The notes under the pieces: generated by a model
The model's input: the letters and a program-made list of their open reading frames with translations, nothing else
Database searches by the model: none
What the model was told of the DNA's origin: nothing
Made by a program: the position numbers and the translations under genes
NCBI GenBank assembly: GCA_030697365.1
Contig: JAUYQH010000195.1
Span: 1 to 33,744 of the forward strand
DNA length: 33,744 nucleotides
Reading direction: 5' to 3'
From: Novosphingobium sp.
GTDB taxonomy: Bacteria > Pseudomonadota > Alphaproteobacteria > Sphingomonadales > Sphingomonadaceae
Shown here: in pieces, positions 23,944 through 33,595 of the stretch
Layout: the number at the start of each line of letters is the position of its first letter
How positions within the stretch are numbered: the stretch's first letter is position 1

Positions 23944-26040
23944 TCAGCCCATCGTCTCCGCCGCCTGCGCCTTGACCACTTCGTCGGCCTGCTTGCCGCT
24001 CAACTCCGCCAGGTGGTCGAATTCAGCCGTGTAGCTGGCCAAACCCTGGCTCAGCGAACGCAATTCGGCATCGAGCCCGTTAAGCCCGGCTTCGGGCAGC
24101 ATCGCCTCGATCCGTTCCCACCGCGCCCAGTCGGGGTGAGGGCCAAGCCCGAGGATCTGTCCGCGGCGGCTCGACAGCACCGATCCGGCCTTCGAACCGG
24201 TGGCCGGCGGGGTGTCGATGACGACCTTGCACACCGGCTCGAGCAGGTACGGCGCGCATTGTGCGAGCCCTTCCTGCATCGCGATCCGCCCCGCGGTGCG
24301 GAAGGCGAGTTCGGAGCTGTCCACCGCGTGGTACGATCCGTCGATCAGCCGCACCGCGGCATCGACCACCCTGAACCCAAGCGGCCCGCGCTCCATCGCG
24401 TCCCTGATCCCGGCTTCCACTGCCGGAATGTATTGCCGCGGGATCACTCCGCCGGTGATCTTGTCCTCGAACACGAATCCTTCGCCGCGCTCCAGTGGGC
24501 GGATTTCGATCGTGCAGTCACCGTACTGGCCGTGCCCGCCCGACTGCTTCTTGTGGCGCCCGCGCTGGGTCGCACCCTTGCGGATCGATTCGCGATAGGC
24601 GATCCGCGGCGGCCTGGTATCAACCCCGACCCCGTAACGCCGCTGAAGCCGCGCTACGACCAGCGCCAGATGCTCGTCGTTAACCCCCCGCAGCAGCGTC
24701 TCGTGGGTCGCGTCGTCCTGTTTCCATTCTAGCGCGGGGTCCTCCTCGCACAGGCGGTGGAGCGCGGTTGAGAGCTTGACGTCGTCCTGACGGTTACGCG
24801 TGGTGATGGCGATTGCCGCGTTGCGCGCCGGATACTCGACCAGCGCCTCGCCCGCGCGGTCGTTGGCGCAGGCCGAGCCCCGCGTGCCCAGCAGCATTCC
24901 GCAGCGGGCATTGTCGACTTTGGCCACCGCGACGACATCGCCCGCTCGCGCCTCGGCCTGCTTGGCAGTCTTGTCGCCCTGCAGCGTGAACAGCGAACCG
25001 GTGCGCGCCGCCTCACTGCCGATCAGCAACTCCTCGCCTTCCTTGAGCCCACCGCCGAGTATCCGCCCCAGCGCGAGGCGACCGATCGCGCCGCCGTTGG
25101 CGATCTTGAACACGTGGAGCGCGCCGCCGTGTTCGAGTCCGAGGCGCGCGGCCGCGGCATCGGGTCCGGGCGTCTCATGGCGCAGCAGCTTCATCAGGCG
25201 GCGGACCCCGCCCCCGGTGGTGGCCGATCCGAACATCACCGGCACCACCTTGTTGCGCCCGGTGTCCGCGGCGAGATCGGCGACGATCATCCCGCGATCA
25301 GGTTCCTCGTCCATCAGCAACGCTTCCATCAGGTCGTCGTCGAAATCGGCGAGCGTTTCGAGCAGCTTCTGGCGTTCTTCCTTCTCGCGCGCGGTCAGTT
25401 CGATCGGGATCGCGATGCATTCAGATTCCTTGCCCGGGCGGTAGCGATAGGCGCGTTCGAGCGCGACATCGACATAGCCGACCACGGTCTCTCCCTCGCG
25501 GATGGGAAACTGGCGCAGCGCGAGCGGCTCGCGGCTCATCGGCTGGAGCGCCTCGATCACCTCGCGGATCGATCCGGCGCGCGCGCCGTCGATCTTGTTG
25601 ACGAAGATTACGTGGGGGATGCCCAGATCGTCGATCCGCCGCAGAAACGGTTCGGCCAGTGCGGCGCGGGTCGCGTCGGGATCGACCACCACGATCGCCA
25701 GATCGGCGGATGTCAGCGCGGCGAGGCCGTCGGCGGCGAAGCCGACTCCACCGGGGGTGTCGATCAGCGCGTAGTGATCGTCGAGATAATCGAAATTGAG
25801 CAAGTTGATTTCGGTCGAGCCGCGCCGGGCGCGGGCTTCCGGGCTGGCGTCGCCGATGCTGGTCCCGGCCTCCACGCTACCCAGCCGGTTGATCGCCCCG
25901 CTGGCGTAGAGCAGGGCTTCGGCCAGGCTGGTCTTGCCCGTCCCGGCCGGCCCGATCAGGGCGACCGCGTGGGTGGCGCCAGCCCGGCCGCCTACCGCGC
26001 CGGCATTGGTGTTCCTTGATTGTGTGGCGATGGTGGCCAT
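23944..26040 (-). CDS. Elongation factor G-like translational GTPase (EF-G2-type)
   Basis: A 698-residue translational GTPase. G1 is GPAGTGKTS (30-38), the switch region has RGST (73-76), G3 is DTPGG (94-98) and G4 is NKID (148-151). Domains II to V follow, including QSGGHGQYGDCTIEIRP, the domain IV block, and the DPALEWKQDDATHETLLRG region of domain III. The P-loop differs from canonical EF-G (AHIDAGKTT), and the G3 lacks the usual His after Gly, so it is a divergent paralogue rather than FusA. Its cellular role is uncertain. The ATG has GAGAGGAG six bases upstream. A frame extension beyond it is a shadow of the divergent methyltransferase gene. Confidence 0.88.
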   Translation of the reverse strand: MATIATQSRNTNAGAVGGRAGATHAVALIGPAGTGKTSLAEALLYASGAINRLGSVEAGTSIGDASPEARARRGSTEINLLNFDYLDDHYALIDTPGGVGFAADGLAALTSADLAIVVVDPDATRAALAEPFLRRIDDLGIPHVIFVNKIDGARAGSIREVIEALQPMSREPLALRQFPIREGETVVGYVDVALERAYRYRPGKESECIAIPIELTAREKEERQKLLETLADFDDDLMEALLMDEEPDRGMIVADLAADTGRNKVVPVMFGSATTGGGVRRLMKLLRHETPGPDAAAARLGLEHGGALHVFKIANGGAIGRLALGRILGGGLKEGEELLIGSEAARTGSLFTLQGDKTAKQAEARAGDVVAVAKVDNARCGMLLGTRGSACANDRAGEALVEYPARNAAIAITTRNRQDDVKLSTALHRLCEEDPALEWKQDDATHETLLRGVNDEHLALVVARLQRRYGVGVDTRPPRIAYRESIRKGATQRGRHKKQSGGHGQYGDCTIEIRPLERGEGFVFEDKITGGVIPRQYIPAVEAGIRDAMERGPLGFRVVDAAVRLIDGSYHAVDSSELAFRTAGRIAMQEGLAQCAPYLLEPVCKVVIDTPPATGSKAGSVLSSRRGQILGLGPHPDWARWERIEAMLPEAGLNGLDAELRSLSQGLASYTAEFDHLAELSGKQADEVVKAQAAETMG

Positions 26041-26193
26041 CGTCGGCTCCTCTCTTGTGATTGGAGCGCGCCGGACCCGTCGTGCGCCCGGAGCGCTCGG
26101 ATGCGGCGATGCTCTGCCTGTCGGACGCGAGTCGCAAGCGCTTTCTGGCGGGGCGGGCTTGCTCCGGGGGACCTCCCGCCCTAGCCCTCGGGC

Positions 26194-27018
26194 ATGACCA
26201 ACACAGGCGAATGGGAAGGCGGCGTCGGCCGCAGCTGGGCGGCTGAGTGGGAGCGCACCGACCGCAGTTTCGCGGCGATGACCCCGCACCTGCTGCGAGC
26301 CATCGCCGCGGTGCCGGGCAAATCCATCGTCGATGTCGGCTGTGGCGCAGGCGAGGTTGCGCTGGCGGTGGCCGACGCACGTCCGGATGCGCGCGTGCTG
26401 GGGATCGACGTCTCCGCCGATCTGGTCGCCACCGCGACGATCCGTACGCAAGGCCGCGCCAACTGCGTCTTCGCGTTGGCCGACGCGGCGAACTGGCAGC
26501 CCGACCGCGGGGCGCCCGACCTTTACGTGTCGCGCCACGGAGTGATGTTCTTCGACGATCCCCCGGGCGCATTCGCGCACCTGGCGCAAGTGGCGGCACG
26601 CAGCGCATCGCTGTGCTTTTCGTGCTTCCGCTCGCCCCGCGAAAATCCGTGGGCAAGCGGGATGAGCGAGTTGATCGGGGGGGGCGGACTCGCTCCGGGC
26701 GATCCTCATGCGCCGGGCCCGTTCGCCTTCGCCGACCGCGACTATGTGGCGGACCTGCTCGGTTCGGCAGGATGGGCGGATGTTCGCTTCGAGCCCTGCG
26801 ACTACCGCTACCTGGCCGGCAGCGGTGCCGACCCGGCGGGCGATGCGCTGGGCTTCTTCATGCGGATCGGCCCCGCCGCGCGGGCGCTGCGCGAAATGCC
26901 CGAGGCCGAGCGCGCGCCGGTCCTCGCGCGGATCGAGCACTTCCTTGCGGAACAATGCGCACATGGCGAGGTTGCGTTTCCTGCAGCGGCCTGGATCGTG
27001 ACCGCGACGAAAGCCTGA
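26194..27018 (+). CDS. Class I SAM-dependent methyltransferase
   Basis: A 274-residue protein with Rossmann motif I at VDVGCGAGE (46-54), the acidic loop LGIDVSADLV (motif II) and a LADAANW motif (post II). The rest, with YVSRHGVMFFDDP and a C-terminal helical part, matches generic class-I methyltransferases acting on small molecules. The substrate is unknown. It starts 153 bases from the divergent EF-G-like gene and ends four bases before the downstream lipid-kinase-like gene, so the two are likely co-transcribed. The ribosome binding site before the ATG is weak. Confidence 0.85.
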   Translation: MTNTGEWEGGVGRSWAAEWERTDRSFAAMTPHLLRAIAAVPGKSIVDVGCGAGEVALAVADARPDARVLGIDVSADLVATATIRTQGRANCVFALADAANWQPDRGAPDLYVSRHGVMFFDDPPGAFAHLAQVAARSASLCFSCFRSPRENPWASGMSELIGGGGLAPGDPHAPGPFAFADRDYVADLLGSAGWADVRFEPCDYRYLAGSGADPAGDALGFFMRIGPAARALREMPEAERAPVLARIEHFLAEQCAHGEVAFPAAAWIVTATKA

Positions 27019-27022
27019 ACGG

Positions 27023-27910
27023 ATGAGCCAACGGATTGCGGTGATCGTCAACACAAGTGGCGGCACCGCATTGGCGCTCGGCGACAAGCTGGAAGCGACA
27101 GTCCGCGAGGCGTTCGCCGGGCAAGACATCGACCTGCGGCTGGTTGAGGGCAGGGACATCTCTGAGGCAGTGAAGTCTGTCGTCGGGGGGCCGGTGGTCG
27201 CGATCGGCGGGGGGGACGGGACGCAGGGCTCGGCCGCGGCGACCTTTGCCAACTCCGATTCCGCGCAACTCGTCTTGCCGCTCGGCACCCGCAACCATCT
27301 CGCCAAACAGCTCGGCATACCCGCCGACTTGGCCGAGGCCGCCAAAGTCGCGCTCGACGGCAAAACTCAGGCCATCGACCTCGCCAAAGGCGGAGACCGG
27401 GTGTTCGTCAACAACGCCTCGATCGGGCTCTATACCAGGCTAGTGCGCGAGCGCGACAAGCGCTGGGGGCCGAAGTGGCTGGGTACGATCCCCGCGGCCT
27501 GGATCGCGCTGCGCACCTTGCGCGCCAAGCCGATGAACCTGACCATCGACGGCAAGGCGGAGCGCGTGGTCACCCCGCTGCTGTTTATCGGCAACAACCG
27601 CTACTCGCTCGACGCGGGCAGTGTGGGTCAGCGGGTGTCGCTGTCCGAAGGGGTGCTGTCGCTGTTCGTGGTCGCGCGGCGAAGCCCGCTGGCGCTGATC
27701 GGCTTCGCCTTTCGTGCGCTGCTCGGCCGTGCCGATGACGAGCGCGATTTTTGCGCTTTGGCCGAGGCGCGTGAGGTCGTCGTCGAGGGCAGGGGCGCGA
27801 TCGATGTCGCGTTCGACGGCGAGGTCGAGCGGATGATGCTGCCGCTGACCTTCATGATCATGCCCCGCGCGCTCAAGGTGCTCGTTCCCGGCGACGCGCC
27901 CAAACCTTAA
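27023..27910 (+). CDS. Diacylglycerol kinase-fold (YegS/DagK-like) lipid kinase
   Basis: A 295-residue protein of the DAG-kinase catalytic fold. The nucleotide-binding signature GGGDGT lies at 62-67, and the following PLGTRNHLAKQLGIP corresponds to the GT-x-N-D-F-A block of relatives, here with RNH instead of the usual xND. The C-terminal beta sandwich includes VVEGRGAIDVAFDGEVE. It probably phosphorylates a lipid or isoprenoid-like substrate. It follows the methyltransferase by four bases and may be translated from the same mRNA. Its 3' end is 43 bases before alaS. Confidence 0.87.
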   Translation: MSQRIAVIVNTSGGTALALGDKLEATVREAFAGQDIDLRLVEGRDISEAVKSVVGGPVVAIGGGDGTQGSAAATFANSDSAQLVLPLGTRNHLAKQLGIPADLAEAAKVALDGKTQAIDLAKGGDRVFVNNASIGLYTRLVRERDKRWGPKWLGTIPAAWIALRTLRAKPMNLTIDGKAERVVTPLLFIGNNRYSLDAGSVGQRVSLSEGVLSLFVVARRSPLALIGFAFRALLGRADDERDFCALAEAREVVVEGRGAIDVAFDGEVERMMLPLTFMIMPRALKVLVPGDAPKP

Positions 27911-27953
27911 ACCTCTTGCCGCACCGCAGCGGGGAACCTAATTCGCTGGCGTG

Positions 27954-30629
27954 ATGACCACGACCAACGACATCCGCCGCTCGTTCCTCGATTATTTCGG
28001 CCAAGCCGGGCACGAGATCGTGCCGTCGGCGCCGCTGGTGCCCTACAACGATCCCACGCTGATGTTCGTCAACGCCGGGATGGTGCCGTTCAAGAACGTG
28101 TTCACCGGGCTGGAGACGCGTAGCAACCCGCGCGCAACCTCGTCGCAGAAGTGCGTCCGCGCAGGCGGCAAGCACAACGATCTCGACAACGTCGGCTACA
28201 CCGCGCGGCACCACACCTTCTTCGAGATGCTCGGCAACTTCAGCTTTGGCGACTATTTCAAGGAGCAGGCGATCGTCCACGCGTGGACTCTGCTGACGAA
28301 GGAATGGGGGCTCGATCCCGCCAAGCTGACCGCCACCGTCTATCACACCGACGACGAGGCGTTCGAACTGTGGCGCAAGATCGCCGGGCTGCCAGACGAG
28401 CGGATCATCCGCATCGCCACCAAGGACAACTTCTGGGCGATGGGCGACGACGGCCCGTGTGGTCCGTGCAGCGAGATATTCTACGATCACGGCGATCATA
28501 TACCCGGCGGCCCTCCCGGCAGCCCGGACGAGGACGGCGACCGTTTTGTCGAGATCTGGAACCTGGTGTTCATGCAGAATGAGCAGGCCAGCGGCGAGAT
28601 CGTCGGCGATCTGCCGAAGAAGAGCATCGATACGGGGATGGGTCTGGAGCGCGTCGCCGCGGTGCTCCAGGGGGTCCACGACAATTACGATACGGACACG
28701 TTCAAGGCGCTGATCGCTGCGTCGGAAAGCCTCACCGGCGTGGCGGCGCAGGACGAGAGCCGGGCCAGCCACCGGGTGATCGCCGATCACTTGCGCTCGG
28801 TGTCGTTCCTGCTTGCCGACGGGGTGCTGCCGTCGAACGAGGGCCGCGGCTATGTGTTGCGGCGGATCATGCGCCGGGCGATGCGCCATGCGCACCTGCT
28901 CGGGGCCAAGGACCCTCTGATGCACCGGCTGGTCCCATCGCTGGTCGCCGAGATGGGCCAGGCCTTCCCCGAGCTTGGCCGCGCGCAAGCGCTGATCGAG
29001 GAAACCCTCCAGCGCGAAGAGATGCAGTTCCGGCGGACGCTGGCCAACGGGCTGCGCCTGCTCGACGAGGAGACCGGCGCGCTGGGCGAGGGCGACAACC
29101 TGCCTGGCGAGACCGCGTTCCGGCTCTACGACACTTTCGGCTTCCCTTACGACCTGACCGAAGACGCCCTGCGCGCGCGGGGCATTGGCGTCGACCGCGA
29201 AGGCTTCGACGCGGCGATGGTGCGTCAGAAGGCGGCGGCGCGCGCGGCGTGGAAGGGTTCTGGCCAGGCCGCCGATGGCGAACTGTGGTTCGACATCGCC
29301 GAGCGCGAGGGCGCGAGCGAATTCACCGGTTACACCTCGACCGAAGGCGAAGGCCGAGTGGTCGCGCTGATCAAGGGCGGGACCGAGGTTGCTTCGGCCG
29401 ATGTGGGCGAGGAGGTCATCGTCCTCACCAATCAAACCCCGTTCTATGGCGAAAGCGGCGGACAGACCGGCGACGCTGGCACGATCACCGGGCCGGGCGG
29501 GTTGCGGGTCGCGGTCTCCGACACCTCGAAGCCGCTCGGGCGACTCCACGCGATGCACGGACGGGTCGAAGGCGGGCGGATCGGGGTGGGCGTCACCGTC
29601 CACCTTGCGGTCGACGTCGAACTCCGGGACGCGATTCGCGCCAACCATTCGGCGACGCACCTGATGCACGCCGCGCTGCGCAATCGGCTGGGCGGGCACG
29701 TGACGCAGAAAGGCTCGCTCGTTGCCGCCGACCGCTTCCGCTTCGACTTCTCGCATCCCAAGCCGCTGACCGCCGCCGACATCGCCGCGGTCGAGGCCGA
29801 GGTGAACGCCGAAATCCGCGCCAACCAGCCGGTCACCACCCGCCTGATGAGCCCCGACGACGCAATCGAGGCCGGCGCGATGGCGCTGTTCGGCGAGAAG
29901 TACGGCGATGAAGTCCGCGTGCTCGGCATGGGCCGCACCGGCGAGGGCGGGCGCAACTATTCGGTCGAGTTGTGCGGCGGCACTCATGTGACCGCCACCG
30001 GCGACATCGGGGTGTTCCGGATCGTCAGCGAAAGCGCGGTCAGCAGCGGCGTGCGGCGAATCGAGGCGCTGACCGGCGAAGGCGCGCGTCAGTGGCTGGT
30101 GGGGCGCGAGGAAGCCTTGAAAGCGGTCGCGGCAAGTTTGCGCACCGCGCCCGAGGAAGTCGAAGCGCGCGTCGCGGCGCTGGTCGAGGAGCGCAAGCGG
30201 CTGGAGCGTGAACTGGCCGAGGCTAAGAAGGCGCTGGCGCTGGGCGTATCGCAACCTGTCGGCATGGCTCAAGAGAAGGACGAAGCCTTCGCCCTGCTTG
30301 GCTTTCAGGTATCGACCCGCGTTGTCGAAGGCTTGGACCCGAAAGACCTGCGTAGCCTGCTCGATCAAACGAAGCAGCAGATCGGCTCGGGCGTCGCGGC
30401 AATCGTTGCAGTCAACGAAGGTCGTGCGTCAATCGCCGTCGGGGTAACCGACGACTTGACCGGCAAGTTGAGCGCGGTCGATCTGGTCCGCGTCGGGGTT
30501 GAGGCGCTTGGCGGCAAGGGCGGCGGCGGGCGGCCCGATATGGCCCAGGGCGGTGGACCCGATGGGGCCAAGGCGGCTGAGGCTATTGCAGCGGTACGGG
30601 CGGCACTCGCGAGCGAGACTGTGACGTAG
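27954..30629 (+). CDS. alaS: Alanyl-tRNA synthetase
   Basis: An 891-residue class-II synthetase that charges tRNA-Ala and edits mischarged Ser and Gly. The N-terminal catalytic domain shows [20 protein letters not shown], the motif-2 region [20 protein letters not shown] and the [12 protein letters not shown] block. The editing domain has the zinc ligands His565 and His569 ([10 protein letters not shown]) and Cys674 in CGGTHV. The C-terminal coiled coil and C-Ala domain (about 720-891) are complete. The ATG at 27954 is preferred over the adjacent GTG at 27951. No T-box or other leader is visible. Confidence 0.97.
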   Translation: MTTTNDIRRSFLDYFGQAGHEIVPSAPLVPYNDPTLMFVNAGMVPFKNVFTGLETRSNPRATSSQKCVRAGGKHNDLDNVGYTARHHTFFEMLGNFSFGDYFKEQAIVHAWTLLTKEWGLDPAKLTATVYHTDDEAFELWRKIAGLPDERIIRIATKDNFWAMGDDGPCGPCSEIFYDHGDHIPGGPPGSPDEDGDRFVEIWNLVFMQNEQASGEIVGDLPKKSIDTGMGLERVAAVLQGVHDNYDTDTFKALIAASESLTGVAAQDESRASHRVIADHLRSVSFLLADGVLPSNEGRGYVLRRIMRRAMRHAHLLGAKDPLMHRLVPSLVAEMGQAFPELGRAQALIEETLQREEMQFRRTLANGLRLLDEETGALGEGDNLPGETAFRLYDTFGFPYDLTEDALRARGIGVDREGFDAAMVRQKAAARAAWKGSGQAADGELWFDIAEREGASEFTGYTSTEGEGRVVALIKGGTEVASADVGEEVIVLTNQTPFYGESGGQTGDAGTITGPGGLRVAVSDTSKPLGRLHAMHGRVEGGRIGVGVTVHLAVDVELRDAIRANHSATHLMHAALRNRLGGHVTQKGSLVAADRFRFDFSHPKPLTAADIAAVEAEVNAEIRANQPVTTRLMSPDDAIEAGAMALFGEKYGDEVRVLGMGRTGEGGRNYSVELCGGTHVTATGDIGVFRIVSESAVSSGVRRIEALTGEGARQWLVGREEALKAVAASLRTAPEEVEARVAALVEERKRLERELAEAKKALALGVSQPVGMAQEKDEAFALLGFQVSTRVVEGLDPKDLRSLLDQTKQQIGSGVAAIVAVNEGRASIAVGVTDDLTGKLSAVDLVRVGVEALGGKGGGGRPDMAQGGGPDGAKAAEAIAAVRAALASETVT

Positions 30630-30637
30630 ATCCAAGC

Positions 30638-30737
30638 CGTCGCCCCTGCGAAGGCAGGGGCCCAACCAACCGCGCATCATATCGCTGACAGTGCGCGCGG
30701 AGAACTTGGATGGGCCCCTGCCCGCGCAGGGGCGACG
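30638..30737. repeat. Pair of inverted REP-like palindromes between alaS and the SDR operon end
   Basis: A 27-base unit at 30638-30664 and its inverted copy at 30711-30737 match at 25 of 27 positions and are separated by 46 bases. Each unit is itself palindromic (CCCCTGCGAAGGCAGGGG in the first). They lie in the convergent space between alaS and the SDR gene. A bipartite REP (BIME-like) element is the likely nature; it can fold into one long hairpin and could insulate the two convergent transcription units. Confidence 0.75.
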
Positions 30738-30773
30738 TGGGTTTGATCAGTTAAGCGCGCGCCCGGCCAACGA

Positions 30774-31556
30774 TCACATCGCCGAAATCCCCCCGTCCAG
30801 CTTGACCTCTGCCCCGGTCATGAACCGGCTCTCGTCGCTCGCCAGATAGACCACTGCGTTGGCGACGTCGCTCGGCTCGCCCACGCGCTTGAGCGGAATC
30901 TGTCGCGCCAGCTTCTCCATGATCACTTCCTTGGGATGGCCGGTCGATTTGGTCATCCCGTCGAGGATCGGTGTGTCGATGAAGGTCGGGTGGATGGTGT
31001 TGCTGCGGATGTCCCAGCGGTTCTTGGCGCAATACAGCGCGACCGATTTGGACAGCATCCACACCGCTGCCTTGCTGGCGTTGTAACCGGGCATGGTGTC
31101 GCTGGCGATCAGCCCGGCGATCGAACTGATCGAGATGATCGAGCCGGGCTGGTGATCCTTCATCAACGGCAGCGCAGTCTGGCAGCCGAGGAACACGCTC
31201 TCGACGTTGACCGCGAACCCGCGGCGCCATTCTTCCAGGGTACAAGTCTCGATATTGCCGCGCACGCCGATCCCGGCGTTGTTGAGCAATACCGACAGCC
31301 CGCCCATCGCGCTGCGCGCGGTATCGACCGCGGCTTTCCACTCGTCGGGGCTGGTGACGTCGAGCTTCTGCGCGAACGCCGTGCCCGCGCCACATTCGGC
31401 GTTGATCGCCGCGGCGGTAGCCAGCGCCCCTTCCTCGTTGATGTCGGTGCACAGCACTTTGGCGCCCTCGCGGGCCAGCATCATCGAGCTCGCCGCGCCC
31501 AGCCCTTGGGCCGCGCCGGTAACCAGCGCCAACTTGCCTTGAACCCGTCCCGCCAT
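30774..31556 (-). CDS. Short-chain dehydrogenase/reductase
   Basis: A 260-residue classical SDR. The NAD(P)-binding loop is TGAAQGLG (13-20), NNAG is at 92-95, and the catalytic set is Ser145, Tyr158 and Lys162 (YNASK). An acidic residue after the second strand (CTDIN) suggests NAD+ preference. It ends GAEVKLDGGISAM. Similar proteins act on hydroxysteroids, sugars or other alcohols; the substrate is unknown. It begins two bases after the NUDIX stop and is the last gene of the operon before the REP-like pair. Confidence 0.93.
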   Translation of the reverse strand: MAGRVQGKLALVTGAAQGLGAASSMMLAREGAKVLCTDINEEGALATAAAINAECGAGTAFAQKLDVTSPDEWKAAVDTARSAMGGLSVLLNNAGIGVRGNIETCTLEEWRRGFAVNVESVFLGCQTALPLMKDHQPGSIISISSIAGLIASDTMPGYNASKAAVWMLSKSVALYCAKNRWDIRSNTIHPTFIDTPILDGMTKSTGHPKEVIMEKLARQIPLKRVGEPSDVANAVVYLASDESRFMTGAEVKLDGGISAM

Positions 31557-31558
31557 TT

Positions 31559-32089
31559 TCAGTACCCTTCCAGGATTCGCGGGCCGAGCAAGGTCAGCAG
31601 CCGCACGTCGATCGCTTTGCCCGCAGCACGTTGCTGCGCAAGGAATTCTTCGAGCTTGGCCAGCGCGACGCGGTGGACGGTGATGTCCTCGCCGGGCGTA
31701 CCTCCGCCGGGACCGATCTTTTCAAGGTCGCTCGCGCGCAGCAGGGTGAAGCTTTCGGAGACCATCCCGGGCGAGGACCAGAACTCGCCGATCGTCTCGA
31801 TCCGCGCCGCGCGATAGCCGGTTTCTTCCTCGAGCTCGCGCCCCGCGGCGCTCTCGGCGCTCTCGTCCGCGGCACTGTCGTCGTCGCCGATCAGGCCGGC
31901 GGGAAGTTCGATGCAGACCCGGTCCAGCGGCACGCGGAACTGCTCAACGAGCAGGACGTGGCCGTCCTCGACCGCCAGGATCACCGCGGCGCGGATATTG
32001 CGCGCGCGGCTGACGTACTCCCACTTGCCGCGCGTCTTGGCGACGACATAGCGCCCCTGCCAGACTATCTTCTCGGGTTCTTTGGTCAC
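31559..32089 (-). CDS. NUDIX hydrolase (ADP-ribose pyrophosphatase-like)
   Basis: A 176-residue NUDIX hydrolase. The box core is Glu76-x7-RELEEETGY (84-92), with the preceding ELPAGLIGDDD region, as in ADP-ribose/nucleoside-diphosphate-sugar pyrophosphatases. These Mg2+ enzymes hydrolyse nucleoside diphosphate derivatives to clean up toxic metabolites. The start is GTG at 32087-32089, overlapping the stop of the upstream TPM gene as GTGA; no ATG gives a sensible N-terminus. The coupling implies co-expression with the TPM genes. Confidence 0.9.
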   Translation of the reverse strand: MTKEPEKIVWQGRYVVAKTRGKWEYVSRARNIRAAVILAVEDGHVLLVEQFRVPLDRVCIELPAGLIGDDDSAADESAESAAGRELEEETGYRAARIETIGEFWSSPGMVSESFTLLRASDLEKIGPGGGTPGEDITVHRVALAKLEEFLAQQRAAGKAIDVRLLTLLGPRILEGY

Positions 32090-32766
32090 ACCTCGATCAG
32101 CCGGTCGGGCAGTTCGTTGACGTCGTTTTCGTGGCGCGGGAAGTGTTCGGCCAGCACCGCGCCGACCCGCTCGATCGCCGCGACCATGCCGTCGGCGATC
32201 CGGCCTGCCTTGATCTCGATCAGCATCGCCGCCATCGCCTCGCCCCACACTTCGGGCGCGACCTTGGACGTGATCGCGGCGTCGGCGACGATCTCGGCGC
32301 GATGCTCGCGCATCGAGAGGTAGATCAGGATGCCGGTGCGGCCGTGGGTCCGGCGTTCGGCGCCGACTTTGAAGCAGGTCACCGCGCGGGCGAGCACGCG
32401 GCGCGCCTTGACCGGCGGCGGAACCAGCCAAAACTTGAGTGACTGCCACAGCTGGAGGGCCAGAGCGCCGAGAAACTTGGTCGTAACCAGTGCCAGCGCG
32501 AGGCCGAGAAGCCCCGCGGGGGTCCATTCGCTCTGCCAGGCGCCGGTCAGCCGGTCGATCTTCGCCAGAAAGAAGTCCGGGAACAGCGACAGCACCAAGA
32601 GCGCAGTCGCCGCCGCCAGCGCCGCCCAGGCCAGGGCGACGTCCCAGTATCCGTCCGACCGGTCGGTGACGATCGTCACGATCTCGCCCGCGGTGCCGCC
32701 CTCCGCGGCAGAAACCGCGGCGCTGACGCGGGCATGATCGCCGTCGGAGAGGATTGCGAGCGCCAT
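32086..32766 (-). CDS. TPM-domain membrane protein
   Basis: A 226-residue protein. About the first 35 residues hold the start of a TPM domain (LSDGDHARVSAAVSAAEGGT and GEIVTIVTDRSDGY). Two hydrophobic segments (about 43-62 and 84-108) are inserted. The domain resumes with the AERRTHGRTGILIYLSMREHRAEIVAD block and helical C-terminus. TPM domains are found in phosphatase-like and membrane-assembly proteins such as YgcG and the thylakoid protein TLP18.3. It starts one base inside the stop of the preceding TPM gene and overlaps NUDIX by four bases. Function unknown. Confidence 0.85.
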   Translation of the reverse strand: MALAILSDGDHARVSAAVSAAEGGTAGEIVTIVTDRSDGYWDVALAWAALAAATALLVLSLFPDFFLAKIDRLTGAWQSEWTPAGLLGLALALVTTKFLGALALQLWQSLKFWLVPPPVKARRVLARAVTCFKVGAERRTHGRTGILIYLSMREHRAEIVADAAITSKVAPEVWGEAMAAMLIEIKAGRIADGMVAAIERVGAVLAEHFPRHENDVNELPDRLIEV

Positions 32767-33578
32767 TACCAGCTACCCGATGCGCCGCCGCCGCCGAAGC
32801 CGCCCCCGCCGAAGCCCCCGAAGCCGCCGCCTCCACCCCCGCCGAAACCGCCGCCCCCGCCGCCGCGCGACATGCCGCGGGCGATCTCGCTCGCGCCCCA
32901 CAGGATGATCGGCAGGTTGCTGCCGCCGCCGCGGGCATAGCGCCGCCCGCGCTTGCCGCCACCAAACACCGCCATGAAGATCACGATCATCGCGATCCAG
33001 AAGAACACCCCGCCGAACGACGCGCCGTCACGCGATCCGCCACCTTGCGCCTCGGCTGCCGCTGCCGCCTCGGCAATGGCCCGGGCCTCGGCTGGATCGC
33101 GGTCGAGCTGGGTGATCGCGGCGTCGATCCCGGCCGAGATCCCGCCAGCGAAATCGCCCGCCTTGAACCGCGGCGTGATCGTGTCGCGAATGATCCGCCC
33201 GGCGAGGACGTCGGGCAGATACTGCTCGAGCCCGTAGCCGACTTCGAAGCGAAGGCGCCGTTCCTTTGGCGCGACCAGCAGGATCAGGCCCTGGTCGGTC
33301 GATTTGCCGCCCACCCCCCATGTCTGGCCCAGCTGGACGCCGTACGTCGCGATGTCGAGACCGTCGAGCGAGGGCACCGTGACCACTAGGAGCGAGCGCC
33401 CGGTGCGTGCGTTATAGGCGCGCAGTTTCTGGTCGAGTGCGGCTTCTTCGCCCGGCGGCAGCAGGTTCGCCTGGTCGAGTATCGGCCCCGCGGGGCGCGG
33501 CGGCAGCGCCGCGCTCGCCGTGCCGCCGATCAGGACGGCAAGGACGAATGCGAACCAAAGGCGCAGCAGCGCGGCCAT
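32766..33578 (-). CDS. TPM-domain protein, YgcG-type, with glycine-rich tail
   Basis: A 270-residue exported protein. The signal peptide MAALLRLWFAFVLAVLIGG ends near ASA. The TPM domain (about 35-150) contains the typical LNLLP-like DQANLLPPGEEAALDQKL, GRSLLVVTVPSLDGLDI, and GLILLVAPKERRLRFEVGYG stretches. A membrane segment (about 187-207) follows. The C-terminus is almost entirely Gly with Phe (GGFGGFGGGGFGGGGASGSW). The start at 33578 gives a normal signal peptide; a TTG at 33599 overlapping the lemA stop would add seven residues. YgcG-type proteins commonly follow lemA, as here. Confidence 0.87.
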   Translation of the reverse strand: MAALLRLWFAFVLAVLIGGTASAALPPRPAGPILDQANLLPPGEEAALDQKLRAYNARTGRSLLVVTVPSLDGLDIATYGVQLGQTWGVGGKSTDQGLILLVAPKERRLRFEVGYGLEQYLPDVLAGRIIRDTITPRFKAGDFAGGISAGIDAAITQLDRDPAEARAIAEAAAAAEAQGGGSRDGASFGGVFFWIAMIVIFMAVFGGGKRGRRYARGGGSNLPIILWGASEIARGMSRGGGGGGFGGGGGGGFGGFGGGGFGGGGASGSW

Positions 33579-33595
33579 CGGCGGCCTGGCGCCGC

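Noticed and set aside
26041..27363. N-terminal extension of the EF-G-like frame by more than 400 codons
   Set aside because: It is antisense to the methyltransferase and lipid-kinase genes, while a good ribosome binding site and P-loop-proximal start exist at 26040.
27873..30368. Very long open frame (831 codons) antisense to alaS
   Set aside because: alaS is unmistakable on the other strand. The antisense translation is Arg/Asp/His-rich with no recognisable domain, a typical codon-position shadow in high G+C DNA.
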